Source: Longimicrobiales bacterium (GTDB lineage Bacteria > Gemmatimonadota > Gemmatimonadetes > Longimicrobiales > Gaopeijiaceae). Taken from it: a DNA stretch of 15,476 nucleotides. The position numbers and the translations under genes were made by a program. The stretch lies in the NCBI GenBank assembly GCA_028280205.1, contig JANQME010000256.1, forward strand, positions 1-15,476, given 5' to 3'. Below are positions 1 to 6,250 of the stretch, in pieces. The notes beneath the pieces were generated by a model. That model was not told the DNA's origin. It did not search any database and worked only from the letters and a program-made list of their open reading frames with translations. Each line of letters opens with the position of its first letter. Within the stretch, counting starts at the first letter, position 1.

Positions 1-1
1 C

Positions 2-2134
2 ATCGAGCCCCTCCACCTCACCATGTACGAGCCGACGTTCCGCGGCAGCACGGACCGGACGATCCAGCTCCTGATCGGCTACGACGACGAGGCGCTCTAC
101 GTCGCCGCACGCTTCTTCCACGACGACCCCGCAGAGATTCGGGCCTTTTCACTCACCCGGGACCGCTGGTCGGGCGACGACGGCTTCGGGATCATGCTCG
201 ACACCTTCAACGACAACGAGAACGGTGTCCGCTTCGTGGGGCTGCCCCACGGCACCCGGATGGATATGACGATCACGGACGGGGGCGCGAGCCTGGGAGG
301 GGGAGGGGGCGGCGGTCCCCGCAACACGTCCTGGAACGCCTTCTGGGACCTGGAGACCCGCTTCACCGACGACGGCTGGTTCGGCGAGCTGCGGGTGCCC
401 TTCGCGTCGCTGCGCTTCGAGACCGAGCCCGACGGGTCGGTGGTCATGGGCATGATGGCGTACGCGTACGAGCCGGGCGTCGGGTCGCGCTGGACGTACC
501 CGGCGATCCCGCAGGACTTCCCGTACACGCAGATCACGGCGTGGCAGGACGTGCGCCTGCGCGACATCGAGTCCCGCAGCCCCGTGTTCGTGAGCCCGTA
601 CGGCCTCACCGGTGACACGCGTACGGCCGAGCTCAACCGAACCGGGACGGCGTGGGGGTACGACATCGCCCAGCAGTACGAGATCGGTGGAGACGTGAAG
701 CTCAACCCGACGCCGAACCTCACGCTGGACCTCACCGTCAACACCGACTTCGCCGCAGTCGAGGCCGACCAGCAGCAGATCAACCTGACCCGCTTCTCCC
801 TCTTTTTCGACGAGAAGCGGCCGTTCTTCCAGGAGCGCGCGGGGATCTTCGGCTTCGACACCGGAGCCGACCGGGGAACGCTCTTCTACTCGCGTCGCAT
901 CGGGCTGAGCGAGCTGGGCCAGCCGATCCCGATCTACGGCGGCGCCCGGATGGTGGGGCGCATCGGGACGTGGGACCTGGGCTTCATCAACATGCAGACG
1001 GCCGAGAACGAGGGTACGCCGTCCGAGAACTTCGGCGTGGTGCGCCTGAAGGGCCGCGTGCTCAACGAGAACTCCTTCGTCGGCGCGATGGCGACGACCC
1101 GGTCGGACTTCGCGGGCGACTACAACGTCACGTACGGGATCGACGGACTCCTCCGCGTGGTCGGCGACGAGTACGTCGCGCTCAAATGGCTCCAGACCTT
1201 CCAGGACGGGCGGCTCCCCGTGCCCGAGCCCGGCGATCCGGCACCCGTCGCACCTCCGAGTGGCTTCGACGCAGGCCGCATCGTCTTCGACTGGACGCGC
1301 CGTCGCCAGGGTGGGCTCAGCTACCAGCATGCCTTCACCTGGTCGGGAGCGGGATACGATCCGGGCGTCGGCTTCGAGGCCCGCGACGACTTCATGCGCG
1401 CCCAGAGCGACTGGAACTACCAGTGGTTCCCCGGCGAGGGCTCCGCCTTCCGGCGCTTCTGGATCGGGGTGGCCAACACCGCCTGGGCCCGCAACGGGAA
1501 TCGGGCGCTCGGGATCGAACAGGAGGTCGAGACGGGGCGGATCCAGCCGTTCGCGCAGCTCGAGACGAAGCCCGGCACGACCTTCCGCCTGGCGTGGAAC
1601 AGTCGGTACGAGGACGTGCTGAACGGCTTCGATCTCTCGGACGACGCCGACATTCCGGAAGGGTCGTACTGGTTCTCCGAGGGGATCGCCGAGTTCCGTG
1701 CGCCGCGGGGCTGGGATCTCCGGCCGAACCTCACGCTGACGGCTGGAGAGTTCTTCGACGGTCGGCGGGTCGGAGTGGGCACGGACATGAGCTGGAGCGT
1801 CGACGAGCACCTCGAGCTGCGGGGTGGATGGGAGTGGAACCGGATCCGCTTCGACGAGCGTGGGCAGGCGTTCGACTCGAACCTGCTGCGTCTCACCGCA
1901 CGCGGGGCGTTCAACACGGAGTTCTCGGTCGACGCCTTCGTCCAGTACAACTCGCTCAACGAGCTGGTGAGCACGAACACCCGCTTCCGCTACAACTTCC
2001 AGGAGGGGCAGGATCTCTGGCTCGTCTGGAACGAGGGTCTGAACATGGAGCGCGACGTGCTGGGCGTGCCCACACTGCCCTTCGAGGACGCCCGCACGAT
2101 CACGGTGAAGTACACGCACACGTTCATCTTCTGA
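2..2134 (+). CDS. DUF5916 outer-membrane protein with CBM9-like N-terminal domain (5' end outside window)
   Basis: The frame is open to the left edge, so the start and the presumed signal peptide lie upstream; an internal ATG at 23 is not a convincing start. The first ~185 residues read as a CBM9-like beta-sandwich (conserved LIGYDDEALYVAARFF). The rest matches the DUF5916 family: the stretch LDLTVNTDFAAVEADQQQ, then NLTRFSLFFDEKRPFFQE, is its hallmark (coded at about 725-835). The C-terminal part is rich in alternating aromatic strands and ends in TVKYTHTFIF. A terminal Phe is the usual outer-membrane beta-barrel assembly signal. I infer an outer-membrane barrel with a periplasmic or surface sandwich domain. 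Members are common in Bacteroidota and Gemmatimonadota; the substrate is unknown. A glycine run coded at 290-315 sits in a loop of the N-terminal domain. Confidence 0.85.
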   Translation: MEPLHLTMYEPTFRGSTDRTIQLLIGYDDEALYVAARFFHDDPAEIRAFSLTRDRWSGDDGFGIMLDTFNDNENGVRFVGLPHGTRMDMTITDGGASLGGGGGGGPRNTSWNAFWDLETRFTDDGWFGELRVPFASLRFETEPDGSVVMGMMAYAYEPGVGSRWTYPAIPQDFPYTQITAWQDVRLRDIESRSPVFVSPYGLTGDTRTAELNRTGTAWGYDIAQQYEIGGDVKLNPTPNLTLDLTVNTDFAAVEADQQQINLTRFSLFFDEKRPFFQERAGIFGFDTGADRGTLFYSRRIGLSELGQPIPIYGGARMVGRIGTWDLGFINMQTAENEGTPSENFGVVRLKGRVLNENSFVGAMATTRSDFAGDYNVTYGIDGLLRVVGDEYVALKWLQTFQDGRLPVPEPGDPAPVAPPSGFDAGRIVFDWTRRRQGGLSYQHAFTWSGAGYDPGVGFEARDDFMRAQSDWNYQWFPGEGSAFRRFWIGVANTAWARNGNRALGIEQEVETGRIQPFAQLETKPGTTFRLAWNSRYEDVLNGFDLSDDADIPEGSYWFSEGIAEFRAPRGWDLRPNLTLTAGEFFDGRRVGVGTDMSWSVDEHLELRGGWEWNRIRFDERGQAFDSNLLRLTARGAFNTEFSVDAFVQYNSLNELVSTNTRFRYNFQEGQDLWLVWNEGLNMERDVLGVPTLPFEDARTITVKYTHTFIF
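281..309 (+). repeat. Four G-runs, potential G-quadruplex
   Basis: Runs of G at 281-285, 295-297, 299-303 and 305-309 are separated by 9, 1 and 1 bases on the coding strand. They encode part of the glycine-rich loop of the DUF5916 protein. The pattern meets the usual G3+ quadruplex rule with one long loop. Confidence 0.45.
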
Positions 2135-2136
2135 GC

Positions 2137-2159
2137 GGAACCCCATCCCGCGAGGTTCC
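2137..2159 (+). terminator. Weak stem-loop after the DUF5916 gene
   Basis: GGAACC at 2137-2142 pairs perfectly with GGTTCC at 2154-2159 across an 11-nt loop, starting two bases after the stop codon. No T-tract follows, so termination is only a possibility. Confidence 0.25.
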
Positions 2160-2201
2160 ATCGTCGAGCGTGTCCCTTCCTCCGAGCGCGACCCCCGTTT
2201 C

Positions 2202-3815
2202 GTGACTCCGAACGCCCTGGCCGGCGAAATCGCGCGTCGTCGTACCTTCGCGATCATCAGCCACCCCGATGCCGGGAAGACGACGCTCACCGAGAAGCTC
2301 CTCCTGTACGGGGGGGCGATCCGCTCGGCGGGCTCGGTCAAGTCGCGGCGCTCGGATCGGCACGCCACCTCCGACTGGCTCGACATGGAGCAGGAGCGCG
2401 GCATCTCGATCACCGCGAGCGTCCTGCACTTCGACTACGAGGGCTTCCGGATCAACCTCCTCGACACGCCCGGCCACCAGGACTTCTCGGAGGACACGTA
2501 CCGGGCGCTCACCGCGGCGGACAGCGCGATCATGCTCCTCGACAACCGAAAGGGCGTCGAGGCCCAGACCCGCAAGCTCTTCAGCGTCTGCAAGAAGCGT
2601 CGGCTGCCGATCTTCACCTTCGTGAACAAGTGCGACCGGATCGGGACCGATCCGCTGGGCCTGCTCGACGACGTGCAGGCGGAGCTCGGCATCGACTGTT
2701 TCGTCTCCACCTGGCCGGTCCGACATGACGGCCAGCTCGTGGGCGTGTGGGACCGCGGCCGCTCGTGCGTCCGACTCTACGAGCGCACCGACGACCACGG
2801 GAGCTCACGCCCGGCGGCCACGGTGCACACCATGGACGCCCCCGAGGTCGAGGAGGCGCTGGGACGCGAGGGAGTCGAGCGCCTGCGGGAGGAAGTCGAG
2901 CTGATCGAGATCGCCGGCACCGAGCCCGACTTCGACGCAGTACTGCGCGGGGAGTCGAGCCCCGTCTGCTTCGGGAGCGCGCTCACGAACTACGGTGTGG
3001 ACGTCTTTCTGGAGCGATTCCTCTCCATCGCTCCTCCGCCCGCGGCCCGCGAGAGCGAAGAAGGCCCGGTCGACCCTGCGGACGAGGCGTTCTCGGGCTT
3101 CGTCTTCAAGGTGCAGGCGAACATGGACGCACGGCACCGCGACCGGGTCGCCTTCCTGCGTGTATGCTCCGGTGCGTACGACGAGGGCGCGGAGGCGGTG
3201 GTCTCGCGCACCGGGCGCACGATCCGCCTCGCCCAGCCCCAGGAGTTCCTGGCGCGAGAGCGCGGCCACGCGGCGAACGAGGCCGTGGCCGGAGACGTCG
3301 TCGGCCTGCTCGACCGGGGCAACCTCCGGGTCGGGGACAGCCTCGCGGTGGGCCGGAGCATCGAGTACCCGGGCGTGCCCCGTTTCAGCCCCGAGCACTT
3401 CGCGCAGATCCGCATGGACGAGGCGCTCAAGCGCAAGCACCTGGACCGCGGCCTCCGCCACCTCGCCGAGGAGGGCACGATCCTCCTCCTCTTCGCCCCC
3501 TCGATCACCGGGCCGGTCCCGATCGTGGGCGCCGTGGGCGTACTCCAGTTCGACGTGCTCCTCGACCGACTCGAGCGCGAGTACGGGGTGCAAGCCCGAC
3601 TGGAGCGACTCCCGTTCCACTGCGCGCGCTGGGTGACGGGCCCGGAGGCGGTCATCGACAAGGTGGCGAACGCCTACGGACGGCGGCGGGTCGAGGACGC
3701 GGACGGCGCCACCCTCATCCTCTTCGACAACGAATGGACGCTCCAGCGCAGCGTCGAGGAGGAGAAGGAGCTGACCTTCCACGACGTGCAGCCACGCGGG
3801 GTCGCGCGGGCCTGA
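2202..3815 (+). CDS. prfC: Peptide chain release factor 3 (GTPase)
   Basis: RF3 is a cytoplasmic translational GTPase that removes RF1/RF2 from the ribosome after peptide release. At 537 residues it matches the usual ~530. G motifs are in order: G1 HPDAGKTT (21-28), switch I/G2 QERGISITASV (64-74), G3 DTPGHQDF (88-95) and G4 NKCD (142-145). The family normally has NKLD or NKMD at G4, so the Cys is slightly unusual but the N, K and D contacts are present. HATSDWLDMEQERGIS is typical of RF3 rather than EF-G. Domain II and the RF3 C-terminal domain follow, with HLDRGLRHLAEEG, then VGAVGVLQFDVLLDRLEREYGV, coded at about 3438-3590. The start is GTG with no visible Shine-Dalgarno sequence. It lies 67 bp after the barrel gene. 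The long minus-strand frame opposite is a GC-driven shadow. Confidence 0.95.
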   Translation: MTPNALAGEIARRRTFAIISHPDAGKTTLTEKLLLYGGAIRSAGSVKSRRSDRHATSDWLDMEQERGISITASVLHFDYEGFRINLLDTPGHQDFSEDTYRALTAADSAIMLLDNRKGVEAQTRKLFSVCKKRRLPIFTFVNKCDRIGTDPLGLLDDVQAELGIDCFVSTWPVRHDGQLVGVWDRGRSCVRLYERTDDHGSSRPAATVHTMDAPEVEEALGREGVERLREEVELIEIAGTEPDFDAVLRGESSPVCFGSALTNYGVDVFLERFLSIAPPPAARESEEGPVDPADEAFSGFVFKVQANMDARHRDRVAFLRVCSGAYDEGAEAVVSRTGRTIRLAQPQEFLARERGHAANEAVAGDVVGLLDRGNLRVGDSLAVGRSIEYPGVPRFSPEHFAQIRMDEALKRKHLDRGLRHLAEEGTILLLFAPSITGPVPIVGAVGVLQFDVLLDRLEREYGVQARLERLPFHCARWVTGPEAVIDKVANAYGRRRVEDADGATLILFDNEWTLQRSVEEEKELTFHDVQPRGVARA

Positions 3816-3853
3816 CGGCCTCGCCATCCTTTCCGCCGTCCTTTCCCGACGGC
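3814..3853 (+). other. Two mutually exclusive stems at the prfC stop
   Basis: GACGGC (3814-3819, overlapping the TGA), GCCGTC (3835-3840) and GACGGC (3848-3853) lie in a row. The middle copy can pair with either neighbour, through a 15-nt or a 7-nt loop. The second stem is followed by TCTATCATTCG, which is only modestly T-rich. This could be a weak terminator or attenuator between prfC and the dehalogenase gene. Confidence 0.3.
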
Positions 3854-3886
3854 TCTATCATTCGACCCGCATCCCTCACCCGGCCC

Positions 3887-4798
3887 GTGCGCCACACCCC
3901 ACCCTTCCGACCCGACTCGCGCCTCTTCCCGTTCACCTCGCGGTGGTACGAGAGCCGCGTGGGGCCGGTGCACTACATCGACGAGGGGGTGGGAGAGCCG
4001 ATCCTCTTCCTGCACGGCAACCCCACGTGGAGCTTCCTGTACCGTGGGATCGTGATCCGGCTCAAGAAGCGCTTCCGCTGCGTTGCGCTCGACCTCCCGG
4101 GCTTCGGCCTCTCGGTGCGACCGCCCACGTACGACTACACGCCCGCCGAGCACGCGGGGATCGTGCGGGACTTCGTGGGCCACCTGGAGCTGCGCAACCT
4201 GACCGTGATGGGCCAGGACTGGGGCGGGCCGATCGGGCTGCGGATGGCGGCGGACGAGCGCCCGCGCATCCGCGCGCTCGTCATGGGCAACACCTGGTTC
4301 TGGCCGCTCGACTCGATCCAGGGCAAGGCCTTCGCGTATGTCCTGTCGATGGCGCCCATGCAGTCGCAGATCGTGAGCCGCAACTTCTTCGTGGAGAAGA
4401 TCCTGCCCCTCGGCGTGAAATACCCGCTCTCCGAGGAGGTCATGGACCACTACCGCGACGCGATGCCGACGCCGGCCAGTCGGGTGGGCGCCGCCGAGTT
4501 CCCCGTTCAGCTCACGGCGGCCACCCACTGGCTGAGAGAGCTGGAGCGGGACGTGAAGGACCGGCTGACCGACGTCCCGCTGCTGCTCACCTGGGGGATC
4601 CACGACCTGATGTTCACCCGGGCGTTCATGGAGCGCTTCAGGGAGAGCTTCGCGGACGCACGCATCCAGAGACTCGACGCGAAGCACTTCATCCAAGAGG
4701 ACGCGCCCAAAGAGATCGCGGCGGCCATCGAGTCGTTCCTCGCGAAGGACGCGAAGAGCGGCACTGCACCGGACACACCGGCCGGGAGCGAGGCCTGA
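3887..4798 (+). CDS. Haloalkane dehalogenase-like alpha/beta hydrolase
   Basis: Predicted to hydrolyse a carbon-halogen bond to alcohol plus halide through a covalent aspartyl ester, in the cytoplasm (no signal peptide). From the GTG at 3887 it has 303 residues, the family's usual size. The open frame further upstream overlaps prfC and is not RF-independent coding. HGNPTW (from residue 43) supplies the oxyanion region and Asn45. The nucleophile elbow GQDWGG puts Asp111 as nucleophile, with Trp112 beside it for halide binding. Asp240 in WGIHD is the likely triad acid (after strand 7) and His267 in AKHFIQED the base. The Asp-Trp pair argues for a dehalogenase over an esterase, which has Ser, and over a fluoroacetate dehalogenase, which has Asp-Arg. 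NTWFWP after strand 6 recalls HLD subfamily III, by memory. It is followed at once by crcB. Substrate is unknown; an epoxide-hydrolase-like role is the main alternative. Confidence 0.85.
   Translation: MRHTPPFRPDSRLFPFTSRWYESRVGPVHYIDEGVGEPILFLHGNPTWSFLYRGIVIRLKKRFRCVALDLPGFGLSVRPPTYDYTPAEHAGIVRDFVGHLELRNLTVMGQDWGGPIGLRMAADERPRIRALVMGNTWFWPLDSIQGKAFAYVLSMAPMQSQIVSRNFFVEKILPLGVKYPLSEEVMDHYRDAMPTPASRVGAAEFPVQLTAATHWLRELERDVKDRLTDVPLLLTWGIHDLMFTRAFMERFRESFADARIQRLDAKHFIQEDAPKEIAAAIESFLAKDAKSGTAPDTPAGSEA
4790..4793 (+). promoter_or_regulatory. Shine-Dalgarno for crcB inside the dehalogenase gene
   Basis: GAGG lies in the last codons of the dehalogenase gene, 6 nt before the GTG at 4800. The dehalogenase TGA (4796-4798) sits between them, so ribosomes ending on the first gene can restart on the second. 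Confidence 0.5.
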
Positions 4799-4799
4799 C

Positions 4800-5177
4800 G
4801 TGGTCCCCGTCGTCGTCGGGGTGGGCGGCGCGCTCGGCGCGCTCGCGCGCTACTACGCCACCGAGTGGACCCGGAGCCGGCTCGGCGCGGAGCTGCCGTG
4901 GGGTACCTTCGCGGTCAACGTCGCCGGCTCCTTCCTGCTCGGCTTCTTCTTCGTCTGGATCGAATCCCGGGCGCCCTCCACCGTGACGCGCCAACTCGTG
5001 GCGATCGGCTTCCTCGGCTCGTTCACCACGTTCAGCACCTTCTCGTACGAGACCGTGGCGCTGGCCCGCGCGGGGGAGGTGCTGAGGGCGGGTGGCTACG
5101 CGGCGAGCTCGGTGCTGGTGGGCATCGTGGCCGTGCTGATCGGGGCGGGGGCGGCGGGGGTGCTCGTCCGGGGGTAG
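4800..5177 (+). CDS. crcB: Fluoride channel CrcB/FluC
   Basis: A small inner-membrane protein that forms a dual-topology dimer and lets toxic F- out of the cell. At 125 residues with four hydrophobic segments it is the normal size. All signatures are present: GGALGALARY (9-18), GTFAVNVAGSF (35-45, with pore Asn40) and GFLGSFTTFSTFSYE (70-84). The last supplies the central Na+ site and the Phe78/Phe81 pair lining the ion path. The start is GTG, one base after the dehalogenase stop, with GAGG 6 nt upstream. This spacing implies co-transcription and translational coupling. No fluoride riboswitch was seen upstream of this gene or of the dehalogenase. Many genomes carry crcB as a housekeeping defence, so its job does not depend on the neighbour. 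Confidence 0.93.
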   Translation: MVPVVVGVGGALGALARYYATEWTRSRLGAELPWGTFAVNVAGSFLLGFFFVWIESRAPSTVTRQLVAIGFLGSFTTFSTFSYETVALARAGEVLRAGGYAASSVLVGIVAVLIGAGAAGVLVRG

Positions 5178-5197
5178 GAAGCGGCCGAAGCCGTGGC

Positions 5198-5226
5198 GCG
5201 CTCGTGGCGGGTCGGCCCCCGAGCGC
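5198..5226 (+). terminator. GC-rich hairpin after crcB
   Basis: GCGCTCG (5198-5204) pairs with CGAGCGC (5220-5226); the loop can form a further GGG/CCC stem. It lies 20 bp after the crcB stop and before the next gene's ribosome binding site. No T-tract follows, so it may be a terminator of a high-GC genome or only a stable hairpin. Confidence 0.35.
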
Positions 5227-5282
5227 CTACGATGTCCGCCCGAGTGACAGCGGCAGGCGACACCTGAGCGGGAGGGACCGAT

Positions 5283-5720
5283 ATGAGGATTCATGCCTAC
5301 CTCAACTTCGACGGCCAGGCGGAGGAGGCGTTCGGCTTCTACGCCGACGTCCTGGGCGGCACCCTGACCGAGATCCATCGATTCGGATCGATGCCTCAGG
5401 ACGGCGGCTTCGAGCTCACCCCGGAGCAGCAGAATCTGGTGATGCACGTCGGGATCGAGCTCCCGCACGGGCAGATCCTCATGGCGAGCGACGTGATCGA
5501 GGGCATGGGGCCGCCGCACGTGGAGGGAAACAACATCTCCCTTTCGGTGCATCCGACGAGCAGGGCGGAGGCGGATCGCGTCTTCCATGCGCTGGCCGAA
5601 GGTGGTGCCGTCACCATGCCCCTCGCCGATCAGTTCTGGGGTGACTACTTCGGCAGCCTTACCGACCGCTTCGGGGTGAACTGGATGGTCAACTACTCGG
5701 CTGCGGATACGCCGTCGTAG
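5283..5720 (+). CDS. PhnB-like VOC (glyoxalase-fold) protein
   Basis: 145 residues, one VOC domain of the PhnB / COG2764 type. The opening RIHAYLNFDGQAEEAFGFY and the 'FYADVLGG' motif are typical. So is the closing block FWGDYFGSLTDRFGVNWMVN (about residues 117-136). VOC proteins are metal-dependent isomerases, dioxygenases or drug-binding proteins. The PhnB branch mostly lacks a known reaction, so no substrate is proposed. The ATG has a strong GGGAGGG at 5270-5276, 6 nt upstream. It sits 105 bp after crcB behind a possible terminator, so it is probably a separate transcript. It is unrelated in detail to the two-domain VOC protein at 10562-11344. Confidence 0.88.
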   Translation: MRIHAYLNFDGQAEEAFGFYADVLGGTLTEIHRFGSMPQDGGFELTPEQQNLVMHVGIELPHGQILMASDVIEGMGPPHVEGNNISLSVHPTSRAEADRVFHALAEGGAVTMPLADQFWGDYFGSLTDRFGVNWMVNYSAADTPS

Positions 5721-5832
5721 GCGGCCAGACGCGCACGTCGACACCCGGCACGTTCGATTCCCTCGGAACGCGGAAGAAGGAGACGTCCGGCGGACCGCCC
5801 GCGAAGTCGGCCTTCACCGTACGCTCCCAGAT
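5689..5832 (-). pseudogene. Possible C-terminal remnant of a lost minus-strand gene
   Basis: The minus strand reads 47 codons then TGA, with a natural-looking stretch IWERTVKADFAGGPPDVSFF, then RVPRESNVPGVDVRVWPP. By hand count 32 of its first 38 codons end in G or C and Arg/Pro/Ser low-complexity runs are absent, unlike the shadow frames around it. The reading stops looking protein-like just before the PadR promoter. Its last part overlaps the 3' end of the VOC gene at 5720. I do not recognise the family. It may be the tail of a gene truncated when the PadR-permease module inserted, or a chance open frame. Confidence 0.3.
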
Positions 5833-5843
5833 CGAAAGGCGAG

Positions 5844-5870
5844 TTGCGGGTCGCGTATTTTCCCTATAAT
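5844..5870 (+). promoter_or_regulatory. Candidate promoter for the PadR-permease operon
   Basis: A perfect -10 hexamer TATAAT lies at 5865-5870, 41 bp before the padR ATG. The best -35 candidate is TTGCGG at 5844-5849 with a short 15-bp spacer, so the upstream element is poor. AT-rich TATTTT just before the -10 stands out in this GC-rich DNA. Confidence 0.55.
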
Positions 5871-5877
5871 GTAGGGA
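5861..5877. promoter_or_regulatory. Inverted repeat over the -10 box, candidate PadR operator
   Basis: TCCCTA (5861-5866) and TAGGGA (5872-5877) form a perfect 6-bp inverted repeat around the spacer TAATG. The repeat covers the TATAAT at 5865-5870, so a dimeric winged-helix protein bound here would block RNA polymerase. PadR regulators commonly repress their own operons by binding palindromes near the promoter. That this is the PadR site is inference. Confidence 0.5.
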
Positions 5878-5911
5878 GCATGTACCACGGCTCGCAGAGG
5901 GAGGGGCGAAG

Positions 5912-6250
5912 ATGGGAAAGACGGGCGTGCTGGGGTCGTTCGAGGAGATGGTCCTGCTGGCGATTCTCCAGAACCCGGGGGACGCGTACGCGGTCACGAT
6001 ACGCCGCGAGTTGCAGGCGCGGTCAGGTGCCGACGTAGCCAGCGGGGCCGTGTACGCCACGTTGGACCGACTCGAGGAGAAGGGGCTCGTCGGTTCGGAG
6101 GTGGAACAGCGGGTCGGTGCTGTGGGACGTCCGCGGCGGTACTATGACGTCCTTCCGGCCGGGCGTACGGCGCTCGCCGAAACCCGCGGGATCCGCGAAG
6201 CAATGTGGCGGGGCCTCACGATCGCACCGAGCACGGGCTTGGACGCGTGA
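5912..6250 (+). CDS. PadR-family transcriptional regulator
   Basis: 112 residues, the short PadR form: a winged helix-turn-helix (about residues 8-85) with no separate C-terminal effector domain. Family marks are LGSFEEMVLLAILQ at the start, DAYAVTIRREL, SGAVYATLDRLEEKGLV for the recognition helix, and GRPRRYYDVLPAGR for the wing. This branch is typically found next to ADOP-type permeases in Acidobacteriota and Gemmatimonadota, as here. The ATG has an AGGGAGGGG just upstream (about 5898-5906). Its TGA overlaps the permease GTG by 4 bp, so both are made from one mRNA. It is expected to bind the palindrome at 5861-5877 and repress this operon. The inducing signal is unknown. Confidence 0.92.
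   Translation: MGKTGVLGSFEEMVLLAILQNPGDAYAVTIRRELQARSGADVASGAVYATLDRLEEKGLVGSEVEQRVGAVGRPRRYYDVLPAGRTALAETRGIREAMWRGLTIAPSTGLDA

Noticed and set aside
149..2413. 754-codon open frame on the minus strand opposite the barrel and prfC genes
   Set aside because: It is antisense to two well-identified genes, its translation is Arg/Glu/Val-rich with no recognisable domain, and long antisense frames are expected at this GC content.
2747..3886. Upstream extension of the dehalogenase frame through prfC
   Set aside because: The translation is Arg/Gly/Pro low-complexity and lies in a shifted frame of prfC; dehalogenase-like sequence begins only after the GTG at 3887.
3816..3886. Fluoride riboswitch ahead of the dehalogenase-crcB pair
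   Set aside because: The conserved fluoride-aptamer sequence blocks were not found here, between the two genes, or on the opposite strand.
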